From Ligustrum vulgare (lineage: Eukaryota > Streptophyta > Magnoliopsida > Lamiales > Oleaceae): a stretch of 64,000 bases of DNA. How positions within the stretch are numbered: the first letter of the stretch is position 1; each line of letters begins with the position of its first letter. The translations under genes were made by a program, and so were the position numbers. The DNA is taken from assembly GCA_963555705.1 (NCBI GenBank), contig OY743190.1, positions 22,699,491 through 22,763,490 on the forward strand. Direction: 5' to 3'. This document shows, one piece after another, positions 12,244-24,240 of this stretch. The notes beneath the pieces were generated by a model that was not told the DNA's origin, ran no database searches, and saw nothing but the letters and a program-made list of their open reading frames with translations.

Positions 12244-13552
12244 TCTATACGTATATAAAAACAAAGTACATGCCAAAAATAACACATATAGTTTCCCGTT
12301 CAAAATGACTTTCTAAATTTGAATATCGATACAAAAAAAATGTAATAAATATTTTAATAATTATTATGTACATTACATTAGAATTCTTGTTATACTATTA
12401 ATGACATGAAGATTGTAATTTATTTTAATGTATAAACTATTTTTTTGTTTTGTAAAAATTATTATTCGCTTGATAATTTTTTTTTTTTATATTTAAGTCA
12501 AAAAATATGTAATATGAGTGTCAAATCGAAGATCTCAATGAAAAGTTTAATATAAGCTAGCAAATGAGAACAAACTGTAAACATATTGCATGTAAAATCG
12601 TCTCATAGATCAAATGTAAATTTTTTTATAAATTTTAAACTCAGTATCTCATTCAATTTAAATTATATCATTTAAATTCTATAATACTATCTATAAACTA
12701 TCTTTTGTATTAATTATTATTCTTTTTATAATTATTGTATTATTTTGAAGTAAAAAAATGCAAAATGGGTGTCAAATCGAAGATCTAAACTAGAAATTTA
12801 ATACAAAATAACAAGTGAGAGCAAATTGAAAATATATTATTTGTAAAATCGTCTTAAAGATCAAATCGTCCCGATATTTCTAGGTTGTCTTATCCTCTTG
12901 AAAATCAACAATTACAATTTGTTTTAACATTCGAAAATAAAAAACAAAACAAAAAAATAATAACGTTGTCAATATCATATAAATATTTTTTCCTTTAAAA
13001 ATAGAAAGTGAAAGAGAATAAAATAAGAGCGTTTATCGATCTATTTTTTCTTTCCTTTTCATTTTAATAAAATTCTGAGCGTATATCACAGATATATCTA
13101 TTTTTCACGTATTACGAATTTTATTTAAATGTAATTTCGTTTTCTCACTTTAAGTTTTAAGTCAATTTAAATTGCAATGTTTAAAGAAATTTACTGAAAT
13201 GGTAAACATACAAACCATAAAAAAAGGTGTGTTATTGTACATTTTTTGTAATTAATTGTCTCAATTGTTTCTCATTCTTAATTAAATATTCAATTCATAG
13301 GAGCGTTCATCGGTCTATTTTTTTCTTTTTCTTTTCATTTTAATAAAATTCTGATTGTAAATTTCCTGGAATGACAAACAGAAAAATCGTAAAAAAAATT
13401 AAGTTATGTGTAATTTAATTTTTTTTTTTTTTTGTAACTAATTTTCTTCATTCGTTTCTCATTTTTAATTAAATATTCATTTCATGTATTAACATATAAA
13501 TTCGATATATGTGAATAACAAATGACCTTGCATCGCACGGATGTAATACTAG
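12244..13552 (+). mobile_element. Non-autonomous Helitron
   Basis: The 3' end is clear: a short hairpin-like CCTTGCATCGCACGG is followed by ATGTAATACTAG at 13541-13552 and then T, matching the Helitron rule CTAG|T. The proposed 5' end is TCTATACGTATATAAAAAC at 12244, preceded by A, which fits insertion between A and T. The 1.3-kb interior has no coding sequence. It contains two copies (about 12505-12620 and 12755-12870) of a motif with GTCAAATCGAAGATCT and AAATCGTCT that also occurs at 27.2 kb. The 5' end is less certain than the 3' end. Confidence 0.6.
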
Positions 13553-13946
13553 TAAGTAAGGGCATAATGTGGTGAATTAAATAAATAATCGTGGTGTTAA
13601 TATATTTACCCTTTTCGGAATCGGGTTATATCCACCACTCCTTACATTGATAAAGTCAAGAAAAAGAAAGCTGAAAAATTCAAAATCATTTCTTTTTAGA
13701 TTTCGATGTGAGCATTGGACTTCACAAAATAATTTTCAGGTAAATCTTTTAATTTCGTCAGACCAATGCATTAAGGTTGTACTTGTATTAATGTGTTTTT
13801 GATTTTAACTCGATAAATATTAGTAGAGGTGTATTAGCTAGAACGTAACATAATGTACACGTACCACGGGAGTGCAAAACAGAATACTTTCACTAATTGT
13901 AAGGCTCCATTACAAGCCTTTTTCTTAAGGTTTCTTCGTTAAAGGT
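13553..13946. other. Non-coding stretch, nothing recognised
   Basis: Sequence between the Helitron 3' end and the target duplication of the next copia element. No coding pattern, repeat or RNA gene was recognised. Confidence 0.4.
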
Positions 13947-13951
13947 TCAAG

Positions 13952-14408
13952 TATTAGAAAATTTATTTCACAGATAAATTATTTATCCAGGATCCAAAAT
14001 CTTCATGCCGAATTATCAAGAATTAAATAACTGAAGCGGAAGCGTACCTTAATCAAACGTGATTCACGATGAACGATTACGGTGTTTGGATCTTCTAAAT
14101 CAATACGTAGTTCTTATTTTCTCTCTGATGATGGGATGTCAGACAAGATGAACAGTCCGTACGATTCAGGGACCATAACCGACTTTATATACTGAATTGC
14201 CAGTTAACCTAATCCGGCCCATCATGAATTAGGTAATGGCCTGGTATCTACACATAAAAACCCATACATTATTTTCGATGCATTAAAGCCCGATATATAT
14301 AAAATCCTTATTAGATCACTTTAAATGGGCTTAACCAAATTTGATAGTCTTTTATTCAATACACAATAATTCACATATAAGCCCACACGATTAATTAAAA
14401 TCCTTACA
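13952..14408 (-). repeat. 3' LTR of the 14-20 kb copia element
   Basis: 457 bp, nearly identical to the copy at 19640-20096. I saw scattered single-base differences and one short run (AAACCC against GATC-containing sequence near 14260). The high similarity suggests a fairly recent insertion compared with the copia remnant at 6.5-11.9 kb. Confidence 0.92.
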
Positions 14409-15277
14409 ATCTCCCACTTGGGCTTTATGTGTAACCTTACAATTGTGTATCAATCATAACCTTATGAGTACTCAGAATTTTGCTATCATTACTGAATGCA
14501 TCCCCAAAAAATCCGGTCCATCAATTATATCAACATAGGATCAAAGCGACTTTCGCTACATTAATCGTAACTTAACCTATCAATGGTCACGTATATCGAC
14601 ATAACTGAATGACATGGATCAAGTATGGATGTGTAGCATAGAAATTACATGTAATGTGATCTTCAACATGCCTATTTCCAACTGGTCCGACTTTAGTGAT
14701 ATCATCCTCAAACGAGTTCAGAGATAATAAACCTGAAACCTTACAGCTGTAAATAACTTTAACTTTAAACTGTATCCAAAAGGACAATAAATGTGTCTAA
14801 TGCGCCCAAAATACAAACTCCTACTGAAACCAAATATCCTTAAGAAATACAACACCCATATGAGTAATGTACTCATGAAAGACCTTAAGTTGTAATACTT
14901 TAGTAAGCGGATCCGCAATTATGGAGTTTGTCCCAATGTGCTCTTATTGACACATGTCCACTCTGAACTGTATCCTTCACAATCAGGAACTTATGTCAAT
15001 GTATTTTGACTTAGTTGAGCTCCTGTTGTTACTGGAATATAAATCTGCTGAGTTATTGTCACACTATAACTTTAGTGGTCTTTTTATACCATACAGAATA
15101 CGCAACCTTGTGACAAAATTTCGCAGCTATATTCCATAATTAGATGCCCCCAAAATTGCTACAACTGTGCTGCCAAATGAAAGAAGCTAAAGTGTCTGTT
15201 AAGCACTCCATCCGGAAATAGCTCCTCCAACCAGTAGATAAATGTAGCCTTATGTGAATCTTTTACTTTCTTGGCAT

Positions 15278-16740
15278 CTAGTAAAAATCGGAATCATAAT
15301 ACCATATGATCTCCAACTGATCCGATTTTCTGTATGTGAGCATGTAATCTTTTGTTCTCTTTAAATACTTTATAACCCATGTTTGGCTGCTTTCCAAATG
15401 ATCCACCCCAGGGTTACTTAAATATCTGATTAGTATCCCAATAATGTATGCAATATCCAAACGCATACAAATTTGAGCATACATCAGACTTTCTATAGCT
15501 TAACTATATAGGATCCTCTGCATTTCTTTAACTTCAAGATAACTTTTCGGGCATTAGTTGAGACTAAATTGTCTCCCTTAGCGATAGGGGTGTCCCCTGA
15601 TTTACTGTCTTGCATGCCAAACCTCTTAAGCACTTTATCGATATAGCCCTTTTGTGACAATTCATGAATACCTGAGAACAATCCCGGTGTATCTGAATTC
15701 CTAATACAAAAGAGACGTCACCAAAATTTTTAATCTCAAAATTCCTTGACAAAAATCTCATAATTTTATGTGACATGCCTATATCATTAGTGGCAGCAAT
15801 ATGTTATCAACATACAAAATCAGGAAAATACACTTACTCCCACTGAACTTGTAATACAAACAACCATCAACAACATTAATCTTAAGACCAAATGAGATAA
15901 TTACTTGATGAAATTTGTATTACCCTTAACGGGAAGCTGGCTTGAGTACATAAATGGATTTCTTTAATTTACAAACCATATCGTCCCATCAATGTCACCA
16001 TTGAGAAACGCCACCTTAGTATCCATTTGATGTAACTCGAGGTCAAAATGTGCAACAACCTAACTTTCCTGAAAGAGTCTTTCATTGAAACCGAAGAGAA
16101 AGTCTCTTTATAATCAATGTCATCATTCTGTGTAAAGCCCTTAGATACAAGACAAACCTTATATCATTCCACATTACCTTTAGAATCCCCCTTGGTTTAA
16201 AAATCCATTTAAGACCAATGGGCTTCATACCTTCCGGTAATAGGAAAAGATCCAAAACGTTATTGTCTAGCATATGCTTATACTCCTTATTTATTACATC
16301 AATCCACTTTTGAGAGTTAGAACCCTTCATGGCCTGATGGAATTGATTGGACCATCTTCCATCATTCCATTATTTTCCTTATGTTCTTGGAAAAATACTA
16401 TTTAAATTATCCTCAATAGCATTTTTTTCCCTTTCTCTCGTGGATCTCCTTAATGGCTTTAGTTATTGAGGTTGTTGAGTTTGTACTTCTGAAATTTACC
16501 TTATTTTGGATGGGAGGTTCTTCAACATTGTCTAGTTGAGTTCTGGATATGCTTCTTGATCAATGACATGTATAGAAACTTGCACATTGTCAAAAGCAAT
16601 AATAGGAATCGAAACCGATCCTTCCTCAACTTCTTCCTTAAAGACAATATCTCTAACCTTATTTCTCCCCCCAAACTCAACATCCTCAAAAATGTTGCAG
16701 TTCCCGTTTCAAAAGTTGACTTAAGTGTGGGATCATAAAA
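15278..16740 (-). pseudogene. Copia integrase C-terminus, reverse transcriptase and RNase H, broken
   Basis: Read on the minus strand from 16740: FYDPTLKSTFETG and DVEFGGRNKVRDIVF, typical of the region just after the integrase core. Then come reverse transcriptase pieces WIDVINKEYKHMLDNNV and GLKWIFKPRG (16200-16330), FEIKNFGDVSFVLGIQIHRD (15680-15740) and GYIDKVLKRFGMQDSK, then the RNase H connection MRLDIAYIIGILIRYLSNPG (15420-15470). Stops and frameshifts occur throughout, and the YVDD segment lies in a damaged stretch near 15800. The protein cannot be functional. Confidence 0.8.
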
Positions 16741-16749
16741 TTAATAGCC

Positions 16750-17400
16750 CCTTAAACGCTTTATTTTCTTTATTTGTTTTCTTGCCCTTATCTTTAGAGG
16801 TATTTTCCAAGTGAACACTTTCAGTTCTGTCATGCTTCAACTTTTCTTCCTCTTGCACACAAAATAGAATGAGCTCATTTAGAGTTCATTTCTCCCTTTA
16901 ACAGTTATAACTGACCTTAAATTGACTGAATTGTGCAAGAAGCTTGCACACTATGAAATGGGCTCATTGAGAGTCCATTTCTATTTTGACAGTTACAACT
17001 AACCTTAAATTAACTATATTGTGCAGGAAGCGATATCAATACCAAATGCACGAGCAAGTCATTAGACAAGTCGAGTTTTAGTTCCTTAAGTTTTGAAGCA
17101 GTGTGAGACATCTACATGATGTACTCCCTTATTTTCCCATTGCCTTTATACTTTATTGAAAACAAGCTTTGCATAAGCGTGCTTGTTTCAGCCTTATCGT
17201 TTTTCGCAAAACATTTCTTAATTTCGGAAAGGAATTCATTGGCATCATTTACCTCCTTAGATACTATGCCACTAAAGGCTTCCAGAATGTCGCACTTAAT
17301 GATCGTGAGACTCACGTAATTTAAGCAATCTCACTTCTCAAAGTTCCTCATTTGATTAGATGAACTTTCATCCGTAAGAGGAGCAGGTTGCTCAATCCTT
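16750..17400 (-). pseudogene. Copia gag remnant with internal duplication
   Basis: The minus-strand frame at 17112-17315 reads MSLTIIKCDILEAFSGIVSK... with NEFLSEIKKCFAKNDKAETS and IKYKGNGKIREYIM, a clear UBN2-type copia gag. It continues through SKLKELKLDLSNDLLVHLVL and ISLPAQYS. An imperfect duplication of roughly 100 bp follows (16860-16950 against 16955-17035, both with TGAGCTCATT or TGGGCTCATT and AGAGTCCATTTCT-type sequence). Directly after gag the sequence jumps to the integrase C-terminus, so zinc knuckle, protease and integrase core are deleted. Confidence 0.78.
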
Positions 17401-17674
17401 AATACACGGTCTAGATCCATGCAGCCAATGAAAAATTAATGTTCTTGTTTTGATCCTTGAAGTTTGTTCCACGAATACAGGGATTAAGTTTGAGCTTGTA
17501 GATATACTACTAGCAGAATTTGAAACCGAATAGAGAACACTTAAACAAAATAGCTCACATAAATACCTTATTATGCAAATCATACTTTCAAATAATGGTA
17601 GGGCCCATCACAAGATACCTAGCACAAAATCAATATTTAGTCTTTGGACAGAAATATTGACTTGTAAGTGGTAC

Positions 17675-18075
17675 TCTTGGTATAGTAATCAAACACTGAC
17701 AGTAAGACATGTCAATCAATAAACATTTCTTTGGACCGATTTATTGATCACACGTAAAACCAAATAACCGTCACGTATTTATCACCACAATTTCATGTGA
17801 AATTCGGGCCAAATATTGACCATCCTTTGGGCCGATCAATATCTACATGAAATAACACACAAACGCCTAATTTTCCCTTGGTGTAGTGATCAAACACTGG
17901 CAATAAGACATGTTAACCAATAAACCTTTCTTTGGACCGATTTATTGGTCACACGTTAAACCAAATAATTGCCACGTTTTTATCACCACAGGTGCATGTG
18001 AAATTCGAGCCAAATATTGACCTTCCTTTGGGCCGATCAATATCCTCAATGAATAACACACACAAATACCTTCTA
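17675..18075. repeat. 201-bp tandem duplication in the copia leader
   Basis: ATCAAACACTG...CTTTGGACCGATTTATTG occurs at 17688 and again at 17889. Each copy continues through TTTATCACCACA, CATGTGAAATTCG(G/A)GCCAAATATTGAC and GGGCCGATCAATAT. The two copies lie in the non-coding part between gag and the 5' LTR. Confidence 0.75.
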
Positions 18076-18299
18076 ATATTCAAATTTAATTAATATCCAC
18101 AAGAGAGGTTGCTTTGGCAACATGTTGCTTCAACTAACTTACTTTCGAATATTATATCTCTCAAAAGATTCCGATGTACCAAGATTTGAAACTGAAATCC
18201 ATTGATTTGCATCTATATTTGACTTTAGGATTTGAATTATAGAATTCAAAACTTTAGAATAAAGCAATCCTTAAGTTAGGAGAGTCAATTGCAATATTC

Positions 18300-18790
18300 T
18301 TAAACCTTTAGTGGCCAATTATGAAAAAATTTATGCTTGAAGGACTTAAATTACAATTTTTCCAAAACCTTATTGGCCAATTTAGAGAAATTCCTAACTT
18401 TAGGTCCCAATTTGAAAGAAAATCAAACTTTAGAGGTCCAAAATAGTTAATTTGGAAACTTTAAGGACTGAATATGAAAATTTTCACACTTTAAGGGACC
18501 AAATTAAATAATTTCAGAACTTTAGGTCCTGTATTAGAAAATTGTCAAACCTTATGGACCAAATTAGAGAATTTTTAAGCTTTATGGATTGAGTTAGAAA
18601 ATTCTCAAACTTTAGGGGCTGAATTAGATAATTCGGAACTTTAAAAAGGCCCAACTTAAATAATTTTATAAATTCAGGGGCTGATTTTATAAAATTCAAA
18701 ACTTTAAAGGCCAACTTAAGTGGTTACATAACTGTATGGGCTGATTTTGTAAATTCAGAAGTCTTAAGGACCAACTTTAAAAGACTTTAT
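18300..18790. repeat. Degenerate ~40-bp minisatellite in the copia leader
   Basis: A run of about ten or more degenerate units built on AACTTTA(G/A)GGACC(A/G)AATTAGA and AATTTT, for example near 18492, 18522, 18552, 18608 and 18705. The unit length is roughly 36-45 bp. The 66-residue minus-strand frame at 18514-18714 (FIKSAPEFIKLFKLG repeats) is a translation of this array and not a gene. Confidence 0.7.
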
Positions 18791-18934
18791 AACTTTTAGG
18801 TTTTAAACATTATTTAAAACAAATAGGGGGCATTAGGTGCAAATAACCACAATTTTGAAAATTGCAGAACAGCCCTTGAAGACTTCAAATTTACAATTGA
18901 AACCCCCTCCCCAAAATCTGCAACAGCTGGGTTT

Positions 18935-19140
18935 TATTTAACCCTAGCCGCCGCCCCGGCAGCCGCGCGCTCTCAGCGACCGGTAGCGATGTAGCGCCAT
19001 CCTCGGCGCTGCTCGCCTCTAGCGCTGCTGCCGTCTATATAACTGGAGTTGATGACCTCCAACCCCGGTGCCTGCTCGCAGTGCAGAACTGCTTTGGTTC
19101 GCTGCGCCCGGCTATGCCTCCCGCTTGCCATCGCCACAAC
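18935..19140. other. GC-rich patch inside the copia leader
   Basis: A GC-rich patch (GCCGCCGCCCCGGCAGCC, GCGCTCTCAGCGACCGG, TCGGCGCTGCTCGCC) stands out from the AT-rich leader around it. Small open frames cross it on both strands but none resembles a known protein. It could be a captured host fragment or an ancestral part of the leader. Confidence 0.4.
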
Positions 19141-19625
19141 CCAATCGATTTCATCCACATTCAACAGCAAAATTACATATACTCAAATCCGTCCCAAAAC
19201 CCAATTCAGCCATAAACAAATTCTCAAAACAGATCGAAAATATACATATATCATACATACACACGCGCACAAAGAGAGAAACGGTTGATTTGGTAGACAT
19301 TCTACAGATTTTCCAAATCCAAAATTCAATTCCCAAATCAAAATACTCAAAAACATCCGACTGAATTCATGAGGAAACAGACAGATATGCATATACATCA
19401 CACAAAATATTATCCAAAATTCACAGCGCAATTTCCAGATTTTAATCCCAAATTCGAAGTCATATATATGCTGGAACCAAACCCAGTAGAGAATTCATGC
19501 TTCAACCATAATAATCAAATTCATGTTCCAATTTTATGAAATCAGAATCCTTAATCATACGCACATAATATATTGATTTCACGTATATGCACTTAAAATT
19601 GATCTGATAATTCAACACGATGTTG

Positions 19626-19637
19626 GCTCTGATACCA
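19626..19637 (-). promoter_or_regulatory. Primer-binding site of the 14-20 kb copia element
   Basis: GCTCTGATACCA is the exact complement of TGGTATCAGAGC, the site matching the 3' end of initiator tRNA-Met. It lies two bases from the LTR edge at 19640, as expected for minus-strand priming of reverse transcription. Confidence 0.93.
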
Positions 19638-19639
19638 CT

Positions 19640-20096
19640 TGTTAGAAAATTTATTTCACAGATAAATTATTTATCCAGGATCCAAAATTATGATGCCGAA
19701 TTATCAAGAATTAAATAACTGAAGCGGAAGCGTACCTTAATCAAACGTGATTCACAATGAACGATTACGGTGTTTGGATCTTCTAAATCAATACGTAGTC
19801 CTTATTTTCTCTCTGATGATGGGATGTCAGACAAGATGAACAGCCCATATGATTCAGGGACCATAACCGACTTTATATACTGAATTGCCAGTTAACCTAA
19901 TCCGGCCCATCATGAATTAGGTAATGGCCTGATATCTACACATAAAAGATCATACATTATTTTAGATGCATTAAAGCCCGATATATATAAAATCCTTATT
20001 AAATCACTTTAAATGGGCTTAACCAAATTTGATAGCCTTTTATTCAATACACAATAATTCACATATAAGCCCACACGATTGATTAAAATCCTTACA
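19640..20096 (-). repeat. 5' LTR of the 14-20 kb copia element
   Basis: 457 bp, TGTTAG to CTTACA on the plus strand, next to the primer-binding site. Its right edge is followed at once by the target duplication TCAAG. Confidence 0.92.
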
Positions 20097-20233
20097 TCAA
20101 GATCCGATAAAGATTCAAATCTTTGCTTTGACGCACACTAGCCAATTATATAATTATTGTTGTGTCCTCCATGCGCGAGGTCCTAGGATATGAAATTTTT
20201 TAAGTCGCGGGGTTAACAAATCTAATTATGCAT

Positions 20234-20351
20234 TGAGATCAAGGGTTGGCCCAAATGGTCAAGAAGTCACCCTTATTAGGACTTGATCTTGGGTTAGAGT
20301 CGCTCTCCCAACCTTTAGTTCCCAAATTTGTATTAAAAAAAAAAAAAAAAC
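20234..20351 (+). mobile_element. tRNA-derived SINE with poly(A) tail
   Basis: The body begins at TGAGATCAAGGG. An A-box-like TTGGCCCAAATGGTC (near 20246) and a B-box-like GGGTTAGAGTCGC (near 20292) lie about 45 bp apart, as in tRNA-derived SINEs. The 3' end is an adenine run ending near 20350. Perfect 12-bp target duplications CTAATTATGCAT flank it (20222-20233 and 20352-20363). Long duplications of this kind are typical of LINE-machinery retrotransposition. It has no coding capacity. Confidence 0.85.
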
Positions 20352-20363
20352 CTAATTATGCAT

Positions 20364-20777
20364 CCGTTTGATAAACTTGTTTATCAACATTTTTCGTGCT
20401 AACAATTAAAAAGGAATTTAGACGATGTGTAAGTGACAAATATCTTAAAACTGTTTCAACAAGGGTTGTTTGATTTAGAAATACTTAATTTACAACTTAC
20501 ATCCAATAGCGCAAATACACAATGTTAACTAAGGAAATTTATCTAAATCTAATGTAAGAAAATTATATATTCTCAATTTGAGAGTTGTGTTTGTCGTCTT
20601 TGTCTTCATTTTTATTAAATATATTAGTTTTTGTCATTGCAATGATAATATTACGATAAAAAGATATCACAAAAGTATAACATAAACAAAAATTATAATG
20701 AAATAAAATAAACTTGTGACGACAATTCTATAACCACCTAAAATTAATCGTAGCATGAAAAATAAAATTACAATTTT
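20364..20777. other. AT-rich spacer, nothing recognised
   Basis: No coding frame, RNA gene or clear repeat was recognised between the SINE and the next LTR element. Confidence 0.4.
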
Positions 20778-20782
20778 AGTTG

Positions 20783-21509
20783 TGATATGAATCGTGGTGG
20801 GCTTGACAGAAAGAACTACAAATAAAGCCAAACAAAAAGCTTCAAGCATGTTCGAAGAGCTTCAAAGATCAAACATAGAGTGATTGAATAAGCATCAAAG
20901 ATGGTACAGGTGATGTGGGTCGAGAATCGAGATCAAAATTGAGAAGTGAGAGAATTTGAACCACGCGACCGCGTGGTGTAAAAGGAGGCGCGATCGCTCC
21001 ATGCCTAGAAAAAGAGACCTGAGAGTTTTCGGTCCTTCCACACGATCGCGACCATTATGCATGCGCGATCGCTCGTTACAATTTTTTAGGGTCTTGCGAG
21101 TTTTAGGTTAAATTCTGTCTTTACTTGTTTTAGGATTTATTTTGGGCATTTATAGCGGCTAGGGCTTATTTAATTATATTTTGCTTATTTATATTCTTTT
21201 TGATTGATTGTTACAGAAAGACTTTGATTAATAAAAATTGCGTTGAGTGGTTTTCCCTCAAATATTGTTCTGGATTGAATACTTTCAAACTTATCAAATA
21301 TTGTGAGATATTTGTGGCATTCACCAAATCGAACTTATCAAGGATCTGGACATTCCTTGTGGCGTTCACCTCATTATGGTTCTTATTTCCGCATCGTAAT
21401 GGGTCTCAGGTTTAATAGACCCCTGGTTCTTGCATTGTAAGGTTCGGGTTGTAGTGTTATCGTCCGCTTTAATCTGAATTCGGAACTTTTTCGGCGTTAG
21501 ATCACATCA
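20783..21509 (+). repeat. 5' LTR of the 20.8-25.2 kb element
   Basis: 727 bp. It lacks about 25 bp present near the end of the right LTR (GTGTTCGACGTGATTCCCCT at 25197-25216). Shared landmarks are CATGCCTAGAAAAAGAGACC, AGGTTAAAT and TCAAATATTGTGAGATATT. Confidence 0.85.
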
Positions 21510-21959
21510 GTTAGTATCCGAGCTGGACTCTGAATTCAAGTTTTCGTTTCTATCCTAGTTTGATTTTTTTGCGTTTATCATAGAGTATGCCACATAAAAA
21601 TCATCCATATCCTTTTTTTTATCTTGTTTGCTAGGTCTTTGTTTCTTGTTTTTCGTGTTCTTGAGTTTCTTGAGTCTTTGATCTAGAAAAAATATCCAGA
21701 AAATTCCAAAAATGTTTTTTAAGTCCGTTTTTCATCCAAATTAAGTCTCGTTTTGTTTTCTCATATTCGTAGTTGAATTTTCGGATTTATAAAAAAAAAT
21801 ATTTTTTTTTATTTATTCCTAAAATTCATCACCAAAAAAAAAAATAGGTGATTCCGAAAAATTCAAGAATCATTTTCTTGAAATTCCTTAAATTCTTGAT
21901 ATTCCTTCTATTCCAAGTCAAAATTAAAATTCATTCTAATCCTTGTGTCAAATTATTCA

Positions 21960-24240
21960 ATTCCATTCCAAATGTCTAAACTTCGAAAAAAATCATCGTT
22001 TGGGGAAGATAACCAACAATTTCATCTGCTGGAAATGATGGAGAAACGATTTGAGAAATTAGATGCGAAGTTAGGGAAGATTAAGACCTCAGTGAACATG
22101 CATAGCGTAGAAATTGCTCAACGGTGTAAGGGATATAGGCTTAACTGTTCGCTCCGCAAGTGCACGGGTCGCGCAAGTAATAAAGTGGACGTGAGTCCAA
22201 GTATCGATCCCGCAGAGATTGTCTTAAATTGTATTTTAAATTACGAATCCTTAACCGGAACAAGAGAATGTTTGAAATTGGGAATTTTGATTTTAAAACT
22301 AAACTAAAGATTAAACTAAAGAAACAATAAAAATTTGAATTTAAAACTTATAAAAACAAATGCGTTAAAATTATGAATCCATTTTAATCAAATCGTCCAT
22401 ATTTTGACCAAATTATTTAGATACAATTTATGGGGTTTTGAATATCCATGTTCCTAAAATTATTTAAGTTCCCTTTCGAGCGATGCATAAAATCTTATCC
22501 CTGAATGCAAATTGACTATATTTCTATGACAATTAAGCAATTAGAAAAGAATTAAAGATCAATGAACACTATATAGGATAACACAAAGTATAGGGGTATA
22601 TTTCTCTCCCCTATCAGACTTTGTGACAATTAAATAGCTTTTAATGAAATCCTACTCTTTCGAACATAGAAAATCATAAAGACAATCACACAAAAGCTGA
22701 CCAAACAATTGCACAACAATAAAAGCACTTATTTAATTGCATCAAACCCATAAACTGTGTAAATCAAATAATAGGTCTAAACATGGAATCAATGATTAAA
22801 ACTTCATCACAATCCTAACACAAGAAATCTAGCCTAATAACATGTGAAAAAATTTCACAAGAATAATGGATAGATGTCACCATATTCATCTCCTTGATCG
22901 TTGTTCTTCAATCTTGAATTTGGCCTCCAACGGATCCCCCAGCAATTCGACAACGTTTTGGCATGAAATATCACAGTTGGGAACCCTAAAAACGTGCCTA
23001 AGTTCTGGTATTTTTAGATATAGTCGAAGTATAGGTTACTTGGAAGAAAAGAATGCTGAAAATCTCGTCCAAATTGGCTTCCAAAAGAGTTCCAACCGAA
23101 CAAGGGAAGTTACCTTCGCAGGAGAACATTTTGTCACTGTACATCATTCAGTATTTTGATCATATCTTTCTATTCTCTTATTTGATTTAGGTGATTCAAA
23201 TTGTGTTAGAAAGATAACTGCAAGAGCTATAATTTATCCTGAAAGAGGACTTTCTAAATTCGAATGTTTACTTCCCCGGAATTAGCTCTTAAAGTTCGAC
23301 TAAAAATCTGCCAGAAATCTTATTTGATTGGAATGAATTTATGGTAATATTCTTACCATATTTCATTCATTTTTGACTTCTAATTGCATCCAATTGACTC
23401 CTAAAAGTCCTCAAGTATCTTATCTTGATCCGAATCAACTATTGAATAATTACAATTTGGTCCTTCTTCATTTGATTTGTATACTTCAGTCCTTGAACTT
23501 TCAATTTGGTTCTTTCTTTGACTTTTCTTTCAATTGGCTCTTTGATTTACTTCATCAACTCTTGATTTTCACACTTGAGCTCTTTTACCATCCAAATGAC
23601 TTGTTTTTGCTTCATTTCCTTTGTTTTCTCGACTTTGGAGTTTTTCCTGAAATACAAACAATACTAACTAAATAAATTAGTAAATATTCTTAAAAAAACA
23701 CATAAAATCATACTTTTAGGATAGAAATCAGTGTATAAAATATACTTATCATTAACCATAAACCTCGGGTTGATTGGGAAAAAGAGATTAATGCGAGGGC
23801 ACTTTTGAAGATTCGACCATAAATTTATGAGGAAATGATGATGTATGAACAAAAGGCTAGAAAAGAAGGAGGGAGAGTTGGAAGTTAGGGTGGAAGTTCA
23901 AAATTTGAGTCTTGAAGTGGAAAATCCACATTTGGGTAGTAACGATGTAGTGTATGAACATGGTGATAAAAATGTGGAGTTCAAAAAAGATGTGGTTGGG
24001 CATGAAAACTTATGAGAGTTAGTTGAGCCCAGAAATTTAGAAGGGTGGTTGGGCTTGAAAATTTGGAGTTAGAAAAAGTAACCAAGCTTGAGAGAAAAGA
24101 AATAAAGGGGGTGAACAAGAAGTTGCAAAGGGAGAACGAGGTGAAAAGAAGGGTCTCGTGGTTCCCAAAGAGGAGTTGGCAGTGATTATTCATGAATACA
24201 AGGATCCATACCTTGTATTTCATGAAACTAACATTTCCCT
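21960..24240 (+). pseudogene. Gag-like remnant, interrupted by a solo LTR
   Basis: The frame from the ATG at about 21972 reads MSKLRKKSSFGEDNQQFHLL, then EMMEKRFEKLDAKLGKIKTS, a charged, coiled-coil-like N-terminus as in many gypsy gag proteins. It is cut at 22145 by the solo LTR. After 23756 the downstream sequence (PRVDWEKEINARALLK, then YEEMMMYEQKARKEGG) continues in charged, partly open frames with stops. I recognise no capsid or zinc-knuckle motif, so this is gag-like by position and composition only. Confidence 0.4.
22146..23751. mobile_element. Solo LTR, 1606 bp, TTAAC target duplication
   Basis: It runs from TGTTCGCTCCGCAAGTGCAC to ATACTTATCA and is flanked on both sides by TTAAC (22141-22145, 23752-23756). 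The GCAAGTGCACGG...GATCCCGCAGAGATTG block and the terminal TACTTATCA resemble ends of large gypsy LTRs, which would place it on the minus strand. No internal element sequence remains, so it probably arose by LTR-LTR recombination. The frames at 22866-23159 and 23373-23675 inside it are unlikely to be genes. Confidence 0.85.

Larger units (their letters stand above)
13952..20096 (-). mobile_element. Full-length but defective Ty1/copia retrotransposon
   Basis: Two 457-bp LTRs (13952-14408 and 19640-20096) bound this 6.1-kb element. Perfect 5-bp target duplications TCAAG flank it (13947-13951, 20097-20101). GCTCTGATACCA at 19626-19637 is the complement of the tRNA-Met primer site and lies next to the right LTR, so the element reads on the minus strand. 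The polypurine tract is the complement of ATCTCCCACTTGGGC at 14409-14423. The LTR at 13952 starts TATTAG where the other starts TGTTAG. Inside are gag and reverse transcriptase/RNase H remnants. The integrase core, zinc knuckle and protease are missing. The gag-to-LTR leader is unusually long (about 2 kb). Confidence 0.93.

Noticed and set aside
18300..18790. CRISPR-like array of regularly spaced repeats
   Set aside because: Plant nuclear DNA, degenerate units with no constant repeat-spacer structure; it is a minisatellite in a retrotransposon leader.
22866..23675. Two open frames of about 100 codons as genes
   Set aside because: They lie inside a solo LTR with perfect target duplications and have no recognisable motif.
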